From NCBI RefSeq assembly GCF_008923245.1, contig NZ_WBOS01000008.1:1-64000 (forward strand): a DNA stretch of 64,000 nt, written 5' to 3'. The first letter of the stretch is position 1. Each line of letters starts with the position of its first letter. Shown here piece after piece: positions 26,355 to 33,833 of the stretch. Origin of the DNA: Cytobacillus depressus (GTDB lineage Bacteria > Bacillota > Bacilli > Bacillales > Cytobacillaceae). Position numbers and translations under genes: made by a program. The notes under the pieces were generated by a model. It was not told where the DNA came from and did not search any database. It saw only the letters and a list, made by a program, of their open reading frames with translations.

Positions 26355-27452
26355 ATGAATACTTACAAACTACTAACACCTGGGCCACTAACAACGACAA
26401 GCACGGTTAAAGAAGAAATGCTCTTTGATCGTTGCACTTGGGATCAAGATTATAAAGAAATTACGCAAAAAATTAGAACGCAGCTGCTAGAATTTGCTGG
26501 TGCTTCAAATGAGGAATACACCGTCGTCCTTATGCAAGGAAGCGGCACATTTGCAGTGGAATCTACCATAACCTCTGCCATTTCAGCCACTGATAAAGCA
26601 TTGATTATCACAAATGGTGCTTATGGCGAACGCATTGTGAAAATGGCAAACTATATTGGATTAAACTATCAAGAATATAGTGTGGAATACAATGAATATC
26701 CAAATGAAGAAGAAGTAAGGAGAATATTAGAAGAAGATGAAGCCATTACCCATATGGTCATGGTGCATTGTGAAACAACGACCGGCATTTTAAATCCAAT
26801 TGACAAGTTTGCTAGACTTGCACAGGAATATGAAAAGGTATTTATTGTGGATGCAATGAGCAGCTTTGCTGGAGTAGAAATGAATGTGCCTGAACTTGGA
26901 ATTGACTTCATAATTAGCAGTGCGAATAAATGTATTCAAGGAGTTCCGGGGTTCGGCTTTGTTATCGCGAAGCTTGATAAATTGTTAGCGTGTGAAGGCA
27001 ATGCGCGAAGCCTATCACTAGATTTGTTTGACCAATGGAGGGAAATGGACAAGGATGGAAAATGGCGCTACACTTCGCCGACTCATGTCGTAGCGGCATT
27101 TTCGAAAGCAATGGATGAATTAATAGAAGAAGGCGGAGTTCAAGCTAGATCTGCCCGCTACCAAAATAACAACCGTATTTTAAGAGAAAGACTTGGAAAG
27201 ATTGGAATCCAAGCTTATATTACAGATGAAAAACAATCGCCAGTTATTACAACGTTTCTTTTTCCGCATGAACCATTTAACTTTGGAGATTTTTACACCT
27301 TTGTGAAGGAAAAAGGCTATGTGATTTATCCGGGTAAACTAACGGATGTCGACACATTCCGCATTGGAAACATCGGTGAAATTTACGAAGAAGATATTCA
27401 AGAATTATGCAGCATTATCGAAGAATATGTAGGGGGTGTGACAAATGAGTAA
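26355..27452 (+). CDS. phnW: 2-aminoethylphosphonate:pyruvate transaminase
   Basis: A 365-residue class-V PLP aminotransferase. LLTPGPLTTTSTVKEEML is the PhnW N-terminus, GSGTFAVESTITSAI binds the cofactor phosphate, VDAMSSFAGVEM carries the Asp that contacts the pyridine, and SSANKCIQG holds the Schiff-base lysine. It converts 2-aminoethylphosphonate and pyruvate to phosphonoacetaldehyde and alanine. SD GGAGGGG precedes the ATG; the stop overlaps phnX by eight bases. Together with PhnX it completes the C-P bond cleavage route. Confidence 0.95.
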   Translation: MNTYKLLTPGPLTTTSTVKEEMLFDRCTWDQDYKEITQKIRTQLLEFAGASNEEYTVVLMQGSGTFAVESTITSAISATDKALIITNGAYGERIVKMANYIGLNYQEYSVEYNEYPNEEEVRRILEEDEAITHMVMVHCETTTGILNPIDKFARLAQEYEKVFIVDAMSSFAGVEMNVPELGIDFIISSANKCIQGVPGFGFVIAKLDKLLACEGNARSLSLDLFDQWREMDKDGKWRYTSPTHVVAAFSKAMDELIEEGGVQARSARYQNNNRILRERLGKIGIQAYITDEKQSPVITTFLFPHEPFNFGDFYTFVKEKGYVIYPGKLTDVDTFRIGNIGEIYEEDIQELCSIIEEYVGGVTNE

Positions 27453-28266
27453 AGTTGAAGGTGTTATTTTTGATTGGGCAGGGACGACTGTAGATTTTGG
27501 CTGTTTTGCACCAGTAAATGTATTTATTGATATTTTTAAGCAGGCTGATATTGACGTGATGATGGAAGAAGCGCGAGCTCCAATGGGCATGCTAAAAATT
27601 GATCATATTCGAGCGATGCTTTCAATGCCTAGAATCTCTAAATTATGGGAAGAAAGATTTGGAATGCCATTTACTGAACAAGATGTAGAGAACTTATATG
27701 GTGAATTCGAACCTGCTCTTATGGCTTCTTTATCAGAGTATACAGATCCTATTCCTGAGGTTGTTGAGACTGTGCAAACATTAAGAAACCAAGGATTAAA
27801 AATTGGCTCAACAACAGGATATACAAACACAATGATGGAGGTTGTCGTTCCTCATGCTTTGAAAAAGGGGTACGGCCCAGACTGTTACTTCACTCCTGAT
27901 GATACTAATTCTTTTGGCCGCCCATATCCGTATATGATTTATCGAAACATGGAGAAGCTTAATCTCTCTGCATCATGGAAGGTTGTGAAAGTGGGGGATA
28001 CGGTTTCAGATATTCAAGAGGGCGTGAATGCCGGGGTCTGGACAGTTGGAGTCGTTATCGGCAGCTCTGAAATGGGATTAAGTCTTGATGAATATCAATC
28101 CTTATCTGCAGCTGAACGAGAAGCAGTGATCCTACAGACGGAACATTCATTTATGCAGAGCGGAGCAGATTTTACAATCAAATCGATGGGGGAGCTTCCG
28201 CAACTTATCGAGGAAATAAATCGTTTAATTGCTGAAGGAAAAAGACCAGGTGCAAATTCCATATGA
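27445..28266 (+). CDS. phnX: Phosphonoacetaldehyde hydrolase (phosphonatase)
   Basis: A 273-residue HAD-superfamily enzyme. The nucleophile motif is VIFDWAGTTVDFG, the cap domain has the Schiff-base lysine in EARAPMGMLKIDHIRAML, HAD motif II is STTGYT, and VGDTVSDIQEGVNAGVW is the Mg-binding motif. It hydrolyses phosphonoacetaldehyde to acetaldehyde and phosphate. Final gene of the phosphonate operon; no terminator is seen before the riboswitch region, so some read-through into serA is possible. Confidence 0.95.
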   Translation: MSKVEGVIFDWAGTTVDFGCFAPVNVFIDIFKQADIDVMMEEARAPMGMLKIDHIRAMLSMPRISKLWEERFGMPFTEQDVENLYGEFEPALMASLSEYTDPIPEVVETVQTLRNQGLKIGSTTGYTNTMMEVVVPHALKKGYGPDCYFTPDDTNSFGRPYPYMIYRNMEKLNLSASWKVVKVGDTVSDIQEGVNAGVWTVGVVIGSSEMGLSLDEYQSLSAAEREAVILQTEHSFMQSGADFTIKSMGELPQLIEEINRLIAEGKRPGANSI

Positions 28267-28283
28267 TTTGGGGAATTATTTAG

Positions 28284-28312
28284 TTGAAGGATTCGAAAGA
28301 GTCTGATAAGAT
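28284..28312 (+). promoter_or_regulatory. Vegetative promoter of the riboswitch-serA transcript
   Basis: TTGAAG (28284-28289), 17 bases, TAAGAT (28307-28312), ending about 12 bases before the ZTP aptamer, as expected for a leader starting at the aptamer. A second possible promoter, TTGATA-17-TATTGT, starts near 28466, between the two aptamers. Confidence 0.6.
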
Positions 28313-28324
28313 GGAATCAATTTA

Positions 28325-28397
28325 AAGGCTATGTGTAACTGGCGAAAACGGATAACCGTGGGGGAGCACATAGTATCGATTAGCCGTTCGCCTGGGC
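28325..28397 (+). promoter_or_regulatory. ZTP (pfl) riboswitch aptamer
   Basis: P1 pairs CTATGTG (28329-28335) with CACATAG (28367-28373). Between and after them are the conserved elements of the class: AACTGGCG, then GGGGGAGC, then GCCGTTCGCCTGGGC. This is the pfl motif that binds ZTP/ZMP, signals of low 10-formyl-tetrahydrofolate, and normally turns genes on. It precedes a hairpin terminator. Recognised from the motif pattern, not by a covariance model. Confidence 0.9.
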
Positions 28398-28430
28398 AGA
28401 GGTAAGGGATTTATCCCTTACCTCTTTCTG
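28398..28430 (+). terminator. Expression platform hairpin of the ZTP riboswitch
   Basis: AGAGGTAAGGG (28398-28408) / CCCTTACCTCT (28415-28425), loop ATTTAT, followed by TTCTG. The 5' arm directly abuts the aptamer's GGGC end, so ligand folding and hairpin formation can compete. The T-run is short. Confidence 0.75.
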
Positions 28431-28597
28431 CATTTTGGAGGGGATAAGAAAAGAATTATTTAGGGTTGATAATATCTGGAATTTCTATTATTGTATAAGT
28501 ACAGATTTTTGGGAATCATTTTATTATTTTGTGTCTCTTAATGAAATGAAAGCTAAATACGAAAAAGGCTATGAATGTTATGGGTCAAACTATAACG

Positions 28598-28671
28598 GGA
28601 GCAGCTTCTGGAGAGACTGCAGATTATCTGCAGCGCCGAAGGGTTCAAAATCTCAGGCAAAAGGACAGAAG
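28598..28671 (+). promoter_or_regulatory. Glycine riboswitch, single aptamer
   Basis: P1 CTTCTG (28605-28610) pairs CAGAAG (28666-28671). The core shows GGAGAGAC, a CTGCAG hairpin, then GCGCCGAAGG, a short linker, CTCAGGCAAAAGGACAG: the invariant elements of a glycine aptamer. Most glycine riboswitches are tandem; here only one aptamer is seen, and the upstream partner is a ZTP aptamer instead. Confidence 0.9.
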
Positions 28672-28715
28672 AATAACAAATGGTTTGTTTTATTTGTTAT
28701 TTATAGATGTCTGCT

Positions 28716-28744
28716 GAGATTGGGGAACACCAGTCTCTTTTTTT
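28716..28744 (+). terminator. Expression platform terminator of the glycine riboswitch
   Basis: GAGATTGG (28716-28723) / CCAGTCTC (28730-28737) with one G-T pair, then seven T residues. The 3' arm CAGTCTCT (28731-28738) is also complementary to AGAGACTG (28612-28619) inside the aptamer, giving an alternative antiterminator pairing. Confidence 0.8.
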
Positions 28745-28793
28745 ATTTAATAGATTACTAAAACATAAAAAAACGATAAAGAGGGGAAATAAG

Positions 28794-29990
28794 ATGAACA
28801 CAACAGTGGTAAATAAAGTAAAAGCAATCAAAACATTAAATAGCATCGCGGAAAGCGGATTAAAAGTTTTTGATAGTCATTATACAATCGACAATGACAG
28901 TGAGAACCCTGATGCGATTGTTGTTCGCAGTTTCAATATGCATGCAATGGAATTTGGCAATCAATTAAAGGCCATTGCAAGAGCAGGAGCGGGCGTAAAT
29001 AATATTCCGGTCGATAAATGCACGGAGCAAGGGATTGTAGTATTTAATACACCTGGTGCCAATGCCAACGCAGTGAAAGAATTGGTGCTGACTTCATTAA
29101 TGGCAGCATCTCGTAACCTTTTTGACGGTGTAAGCTGGGTCAAGACGTTAGAAGGGGAAGGCGCACAAATTCCGAAGCGTGTAGAAGCAGGAAAGAAGCA
29201 ATTTGTCGGCAAGGAAATTAAGGGGAAAACACTTGGGGTTATCGGCTTAGGAGCCATTGGTGCCCTCGTAGCCAATGATGCGATTGAGTTAGACATGGAT
29301 GTGATCGGTTTTGACCCGTTTATCTCAGTTGATATAGCTTGGAAATTATCACGCAAAGTCCAGCGTGCGATGACTATGGAACAATTATTTGCTGAATCTG
29401 ATTATATTACCGTCCATGTTCCGTTAACGGAAGATACGAGAGGCATGTTCAATGAAGAGACCTTTAGCTTAATGAAGGACGATGTGTATATTTTGAACTT
29501 CTCCCGTGGCGAGCTCGTGAATGAAACAGATATGGCAGCTGTCCTTGAAAGCGGAAAAGTAGGAAAGTATATGACAGACTTCCCAAATGAAAATGTACTG
29601 AAAATGAAAAATGTAATCCCAACCCCTCATCTTGGTGCGTCTACCGTTGAATCTGAAGAAAACTGTGCCATCATGGCAGCTCGCCAAGTGAAGGAATACC
29701 TTGAAACGGGGAATATCAAAAACTCTGTGAATTTCCCGAATACCGCTATTCCTTATACCGGGAAAAAGCGTGTAACCGTATTTCACAAAAACATTCCTAA
29801 TATGGTTGGCAAAATTACATCTGCCATCTCCAATTATCATTTAAACATCGCCGACATGGTGAACAGAAGCCGCGGGGATTTAGCCTATACAATCATTGAT
29901 ATTGATAATATTGTAGACGATGAGATTACTTTAAACTTGGAGCAAAACATCAATCAGATTGAAGGAATTGTGACAGTGCGGATGATTTAA
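28794..29990 (+). CDS. serA: D-3-phosphoglycerate dehydrogenase
   Basis: A 398-residue D-2-hydroxyacid dehydrogenase read from ATG 28794 with AAGAGGGG upstream; a longer frame runs back through the riboswitch and is rejected. NAD-binding [25 protein letters not shown] (about residues 150-175), catalytic Arg in [11 protein letters not shown], and His in [16 protein letters not shown]-terminal ACT domain (about 325-398, [17 protein letters not shown]) can bind serine for feedback inhibition. It makes the first step of serine, and so glycine and one-carbon units. The ZTP plus glycine leader fits that role. Confidence 0.93.
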   Translation: MNTTVVNKVKAIKTLNSIAESGLKVFDSHYTIDNDSENPDAIVVRSFNMHAMEFGNQLKAIARAGAGVNNIPVDKCTEQGIVVFNTPGANANAVKELVLTSLMAASRNLFDGVSWVKTLEGEGAQIPKRVEAGKKQFVGKEIKGKTLGVIGLGAIGALVANDAIELDMDVIGFDPFISVDIAWKLSRKVQRAMTMEQLFAESDYITVHVPLTEDTRGMFNEETFSLMKDDVYILNFSRGELVNETDMAAVLESGKVGKYMTDFPNENVLKMKNVIPTPHLGASTVESEENCAIMAARQVKEYLETGNIKNSVNFPNTAIPYTGKKRVTVFHKNIPNMVGKITSAISNYHLNIADMVNRSRGDLAYTIIDIDNIVDDEITLNLEQNINQIEGIVTVRMI

Positions 29991-30001
29991 TCTTACTAGG
30001 A

Positions 30002-30037
30002 GAAATGAGTTCTAATTTAGGGCTCATTTCTTTTTTT
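30002..30037 (+). terminator. serA terminator
   Basis: GAAATGAG (30002-30009) / CTCATTTC (30023-30030), then seven T residues. Confidence 0.88.
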
Positions 30038-30172
30038 GCTGAAATAGGCCAATCCCTCAATAAAAGGGCCGTTTGTCAATCTGACAAATCTATGCCAGTA
30101 TATAGGCATAGGGGATTTATGTTTAATTTACTCCTTTACAAAGAAAGTAGAATGAATGGAGGAAATGCAACA

Positions 30173-30511
30173 GTGTCGAATTTGCCAAATTGTCCGAAAT
30201 GTAATTCGGAATATACATATGAAGATGGGGGACTATTTATTTGCCCCGAATGTGCCTACGAATGGAATTTAGCATCAGAAGCTCAAAATGAGGATGAAAG
30301 AGTTTATAAAGATTCGAATGGAAACGTTCTACAAGATGGAGATACGGTAACGGTCATTAAGGACTTAAAAGTAAAAGGAAGCTCTTCTGTCCTTAAGGTT
30401 GGAACAAAGGTGAAAAATATCCGTCTCGTCGATGCCGATCACGATATTGACTGCAAAATTGACGGGTTTGGAGCAATGAAATTGAAATCTGAGTTTGTAA
30501 AAAAGGTATAG
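30173..30511 (+). CDS. PhnA/YjdM-family zinc-ribbon protein
   Basis: A 112-residue protein read from GTG 30173, ten bases after GGAGG; the N-terminus then begins [18 protein letters not shown] as in the family. The zinc ribbon has CPKC and CPEC (about residues 7-27); the rest is a beta-rich domain with [25 protein letters not shown]. The family was named PhnA from E. coli but is not phosphonoacetate hydrolase and its role is unclear. Its place near phnWX may be chance, as its transcript is separate. Confidence 0.88.
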   Translation: MSNLPNCPKCNSEYTYEDGGLFICPECAYEWNLASEAQNEDERVYKDSNGNVLQDGDTVTVIKDLKVKGSSSVLKVGTKVKNIRLVDADHDIDCKIDGFGAMKLKSEFVKKV

Positions 30512-30527
30512 AACGGCAGATGAAAAC

Positions 30528-30563
30528 AAATGAGCAGGAATGTAAAATTTCCTGCTCATTTCT
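30528..30563. terminator. Convergent terminator
   Basis: Perfect 13-bp stem AAATGAGCAGGAA (30528-30540) / TTCCTGCTCATTT (30549-30561) between the PhnA-like gene and the oxidoreductase gene running the other way. Confidence 0.9.
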
Positions 30564-30573
30564 ATAGAATCTT

Positions 30574-31644
30574 CTACTCTATCTTCACCTTAATTTTATC
30601 CATCGCATTATATCCATAGCCTTTACGATTCCAAAAGGGTTCTGATGGTTGAATGCGATTAGTAGAATCCGTTGCCCTCGACAAAATGACATACTCGCCA
30701 CTCTTCCCTGCAGCCCACTCATAGGACCACAACACCCAGCCATATTGGCCAGAATCTCGATTATCCATTTTTGCATTTGTCCATGTTTGCCCATTATCTG
30801 TACTAATTTCAACCTTCGTTATATAGCCTTCACCTGTCCAAGCGATGCCTTTAATGATATGATTGCCTCTGTTTAAGATATCCATATCTCGCGGCTGTTG
30901 AATTGTCGAATTAACATTTATTGTTGTGACAGGAAAGGCACCTTCGTTATTCTCTTTATTTGGATAATACACATAATCAATTGACTGGAATGGTCCGGAA
31001 AAATGAGAATTAATAATGGTTATTTGTTTAATCCATTTTACCGAAGCCATGCCGTACCACTGCGGCACGACTAAGCGCAATGGGAAACCATGTTTAAACG
31101 GAATGGGCTGCTGATTATATTCGAAGGCAATTAACGTGTCTGGATGGAGTGCCTTTTCAATAGGTAAACTCCGAGCATATGTGTAAACTTGGTCTGAGTC
31201 TGGTGTTTTTCCATAATCATAGCCTTCTATAACTACTTCTTTAGCTCCTTCTCTCAATCCAGCTCGTTCTAGCAATGTCCTTAGCGGAACTCCTTTCCAA
31301 AAACCTTGGTTTATTGCTCCCTTTTCCCACTGTTCTCCGAATACTTTCGGTTTGAAAAAACTGCGTTTGTCTCCAGCGCATTCAAGGACAGCCTTCACTG
31401 TTTTTGCTGGCATTTGCAGGAGGTCCTGCATCGAGAGCAGTAATGGTGCTGAGACAAGGCCATTAATAGGGAGCCAATAGTTTGAGTGGGATAATGACGG
31501 ATAAGAAAAGTGGTTTCGTCTATAAAATAATCGACTAGGAATGGTGTCATTCTGAATAAATTCAATCGGTGTTTCCTGGTTTTCGGGGACTAGGGTATGT
31601 GTCTTTAAATACGGCTTTACAACCGGATATGACTGCTGGGACAT
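30574..31644 (-). CDS. Sulfite-oxidase-family molybdopterin oxidoreductase
   Basis: A 356-residue protein read from ATG 31644 with AAAGGAGG upstream. Residues 40-230 form the sulfite-oxidase fold with the Mo-ligating cysteine in AVLECAGDKRSFF, followed by WKGVPLRTLLERAG and HGFPLRLVVPQWYGMASVKWI. The C-terminal 100 residues are the immunoglobulin-like Mo-co dimerisation domain (GIAWTGEGYITKVEISTDNGQTW). No heme domain and no twin-arginine signal are seen, so it should be cytoplasmic and use an unknown electron acceptor. Substrate not established. Confidence 0.88.
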   Translation of the reverse strand: MSQQSYPVVKPYLKTHTLVPENQETPIEFIQNDTIPSRLFYRRNHFSYPSLSHSNYWLPINGLVSAPLLLSMQDLLQMPAKTVKAVLECAGDKRSFFKPKVFGEQWEKGAINQGFWKGVPLRTLLERAGLREGAKEVVIEGYDYGKTPDSDQVYTYARSLPIEKALHPDTLIAFEYNQQPIPFKHGFPLRLVVPQWYGMASVKWIKQITIINSHFSGPFQSIDYVYYPNKENNEGAFPVTTINVNSTIQQPRDMDILNRGNHIIKGIAWTGEGYITKVEISTDNGQTWTNAKMDNRDSGQYGWVLWSYEWAAGKSGEYVILSRATDSTNRIQPSEPFWNRKGYGYNAMDKIKVKIE

Positions 31645-31776
31645 GGTTTCCTCCTTTTTTAAAAAGATCATAATAATTAATATGTTGAATGGACAAAAAT
31701 TAGGCATTGCTTTCGATAGTAATCATCCGTTCTCTTTGTTGAAGTCCTTTGTTGGGGCGTTCAAGGAGGATAAGGT

Positions 31777-31830
31777 ATGGAAAGAGATAAAAAAGGCAAA
31801 AGGATAAATGTGTTCTATAAAGCATCCTAA
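31777..31830 (+). CDS. Possible 17-residue peptide gene
   Basis: ATG at 31777 lies six bases after a near-perfect SD (AAGGAGGA, 31763-31770). The frame encodes MERDKKGKRINVFYKAS, strongly basic. It lies upstream of the 52-bp repeat array in a non-coding gap. The good SD is the only support; the ORF may be chance. Confidence 0.25.
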   Translation: MERDKKGKRINVFYKAS

Positions 31831-31890
31831 TCGGAATAACTGACATCCAAGAACAATCTGTTTCTCCCTGCTGGATAGTCTGGTGATCCA

Positions 31891-32514
31891 ACTATGAAGC
31901 GTTCATGGAGCCCGTTTAGGAAGGTGCCCAAGAAAAACGCGTACTATGAAGTGTTCATGGAGCCCGTTTAGGAAGGTGCACAAGAAAAACGCGTACTATG
32001 AAGTGTTCATGGGGCTCGTTTCGAATGTTGCTCATAGAAAATGCGTACTATGAAGTGTTCATGGCGCATGTTTAGGAAGGTGCCCAAGAAAAACGCGTAC
32101 TATGAGGTGTTCATGGAGCTTGTTTAGGAAGGTTCTCGAGAAAAACGCGTCCTATGAAGTGTTCATGGAGCTCGTTTAGGAAGGTGCCCAAGAAAAACGC
32201 GTACTATGAAGCGTTCATGGAGCTTGTTTAGAAAGGTTCTCGATAAAAACGCGTACTATGAAGCGTTCATGGAGCCCGTTTAGAAAGGTTCTCGATAAAA
32301 ACGCGTACTATGAAGTGTTCATGGATCTCGTTTAGGAAGGTTCTCGATAAAACCGCGAACTATGAAGTGTTCATGGAGCTCATTTAGGAAGGATCTCGAG
32401 AAAAGCGCGTACTATGAAGTGTTCATGGGGCTCATTTAGGAAGGTGCCCAAGAAAAACGCGTACTATGAAGCGTTCATGATGCTCGTTTTGAAAGGTCCT
32501 CGAGAAAAACATAT
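31891..32514. repeat. Tandem array of twelve 52-bp repeats
   Basis: Twelve copies start at 31891, 31943, 31995, 32047, 32099, 32151, 32203, 32255, 32307, 32359, 32411 and 32463, each exactly 52 bp, with substitutions but no indel. Each begins with ACTATGAAG and carries the palindrome ATGAA-gYg-TTCAT, then CGTTTAGGAAGGT, and ends AGAAAAACGCGT. Two variants alternate in the second half: GTGCCCAAG and GTTCTCGAG/GAT. 52 is not a multiple of three and stops occur, so it is non-coding. It lies between the start of the oxidoreductase gene and the 3' end of gltS. A short related array is at 53719. Confidence 0.95.
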
Positions 32515-32524
32515 CTTGTAAAAC

Positions 32525-32605
32525 GAAAATGTCCGCCATGGCTATCACGACGGACATTATTAAAATGAAACTGCCCAGTAGATCAATAGAAAATGATCTA
32601 CCAGA
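32525..32605 (-). terminator. Two hairpins downstream of gltS
   Basis: On the minus strand after gltS: TGGTAGATCA / TGATCTACTG (32575-32602), then AATGTCCG / CGGACATT (about 32530-32560) followed by TTCGTTTT. The second is the better terminator and also marks the border of the 52-bp array. Confidence 0.7.
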
Positions 32606-32615
32606 CAGCCCCCAC

Positions 32616-33815
32616 TTATTTCAACAAATTAATACTCGTAATAATAATCGGCATGGCAAATACGTCAATGAGGAATGCGCCTACAATCGGCACGATGAGG
32701 AATGCTGTTCTAGACGGTCCAAATTGTGCGGTGATTGCTGACATGTTCGCCATTGCATTTGGTGTGGCACCTAGTCCATGACCAGTGAAGCCGCCAACCA
32801 TAACAGCCGCGTCGTAGTTTTTGCCTAAAAGCTTAAATAAAACAAAGATACTGAACAGGACAATGAAGATCACTTGTACAAAGACAATGACGAGCATTGG
32901 TAAGGCTAAATCCGCCACTTCCCAAAGTTTAATGCTCATGAGCGCCATGGAAAGGAAAATACCGAGCGTCACATCACCTATCAAGTTGATGCTCTTCATA
33001 TCGACCGTGTCTTTCTTCACGCTATCGAGGATGTTTCTCACGATTACCGCTAAGAACATCGCTCCCACGTAGCTTGGAAGCACAAATCCTGTTGCTTTTG
33101 AAAAAAGCTCACCGAGGTATGAGCCTGCAGCCATACACAACGTAATGATGAGAATTTGGGTCATGAATCTTTGTGAATTCATGCTATCTGCTTCTCCAGT
33201 TTTTTTCGCAGCTGCGACTTCATCCCTTTCCTCAGATTCAGTTGGCTTCAATTTATATTTCGTCACTAAATATTTAACGGTAGGTCCCCCGACTAATCCG
33301 CCAGCAACAAGGCCGAATGTGGCTGCAGCAAGCCCGACGGACAAAGCAGATTGGACCCCGAGCTCTTCTAATGTTCCGCCAAATGCAGTGGCCGCGCCAT
33401 GGCCGCCCTCCATGGAAACAGCTCCAACCATGATGCCAAGCAGCGGTTCTAATCCAAGGACTTTAGCTAAGGAGATTCCGATCAAGTTTTGAGCTAAAGC
33501 TAAAAAGCCGCAGGCAATCCAGTAAATGACAAGCAGTTTTCCGCCTAGCTTGACGAGCTTGAAGCTTGCGCCAAGGCCGACAGTTGTGAAAAATGTAAGC
33601 ATAAAAAGACTTTGTAAAGAGGTATCTAAAGTAATGGTCACCAATCCTGTTTCTTTTAAAACAGTGACAAGAATGGCAAATAATAATCCGCCGACAACGG
33701 GCGCGGGAATACAAAATCGTTTCAAAAATGGGAGTTTATTAAGCAGCAATCCACCGATCATTAATAAAGCGACGGCAAGAAAGACAGTTGTAATTTGATT
33801 GAGTTCTAAGTTCAT
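32616..33815 (-). CDS. gltS: Sodium/glutamate symporter
   Basis: A 399-residue membrane protein of the GltS family with about ten helices in two inverted repeats. The first half has FTTVGLGASFKLVKLGGKLL and the family motif MVGAVSMEGGHGAATAFG; the second half repeats it as MVGGFTGHGLGATPNAMANM. These two loops form the ion and substrate site. The gene follows hutG by 18 bases on the same strand. The link to histidine breakdown, which yields glutamate, makes sense of the pairing. Confidence 0.93.
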   Translation of the reverse strand: MNLELNQITTVFLAVALLMIGGLLLNKLPFLKRFCIPAPVVGGLLFAILVTVLKETGLVTITLDTSLQSLFMLTFFTTVGLGASFKLVKLGGKLLVIYWIACGFLALAQNLIGISLAKVLGLEPLLGIMVGAVSMEGGHGAATAFGGTLEELGVQSALSVGLAAATFGLVAGGLVGGPTVKYLVTKYKLKPTESEERDEVAAAKKTGEADSMNSQRFMTQILIITLCMAAGSYLGELFSKATGFVLPSYVGAMFLAVIVRNILDSVKKDTVDMKSINLIGDVTLGIFLSMALMSIKLWEVADLALPMLVIVFVQVIFIVLFSIFVLFKLLGKNYDAAVMVGGFTGHGLGATPNAMANMSAITAQFGPSRTAFLIVPIVGAFLIDVFAMPIIITSINLLK

Positions 33816-33833
33816 ATGTGACCCCCTAAGATG

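Noticed and set aside
28435-28761. A 108-codon open frame between the riboswitches
   Set aside because: It starts at a TTG next to the SD-like stretch, runs through the conserved glycine aptamer and terminator, and has no recognisable domain. RNA structure explains the sequence better.
28707-28793. N-terminal extension of serA
   Set aside because: The extra codons lie in the glycine terminator; ATG 28794 has its own SD and gives the normal family N-terminus.
30173-30511. Phosphonoacetate hydrolase because of the name PhnA
   Set aside because: The protein is the small zinc-ribbon YjdM family, not the alkaline-phosphatase-like hydrolase; no link to phosphonates is shown.
31891-32514. CRISPR array
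   Set aside because: The 52-bp units have no unique spacers; the whole unit repeats with scattered substitutions and no cas genes are near.
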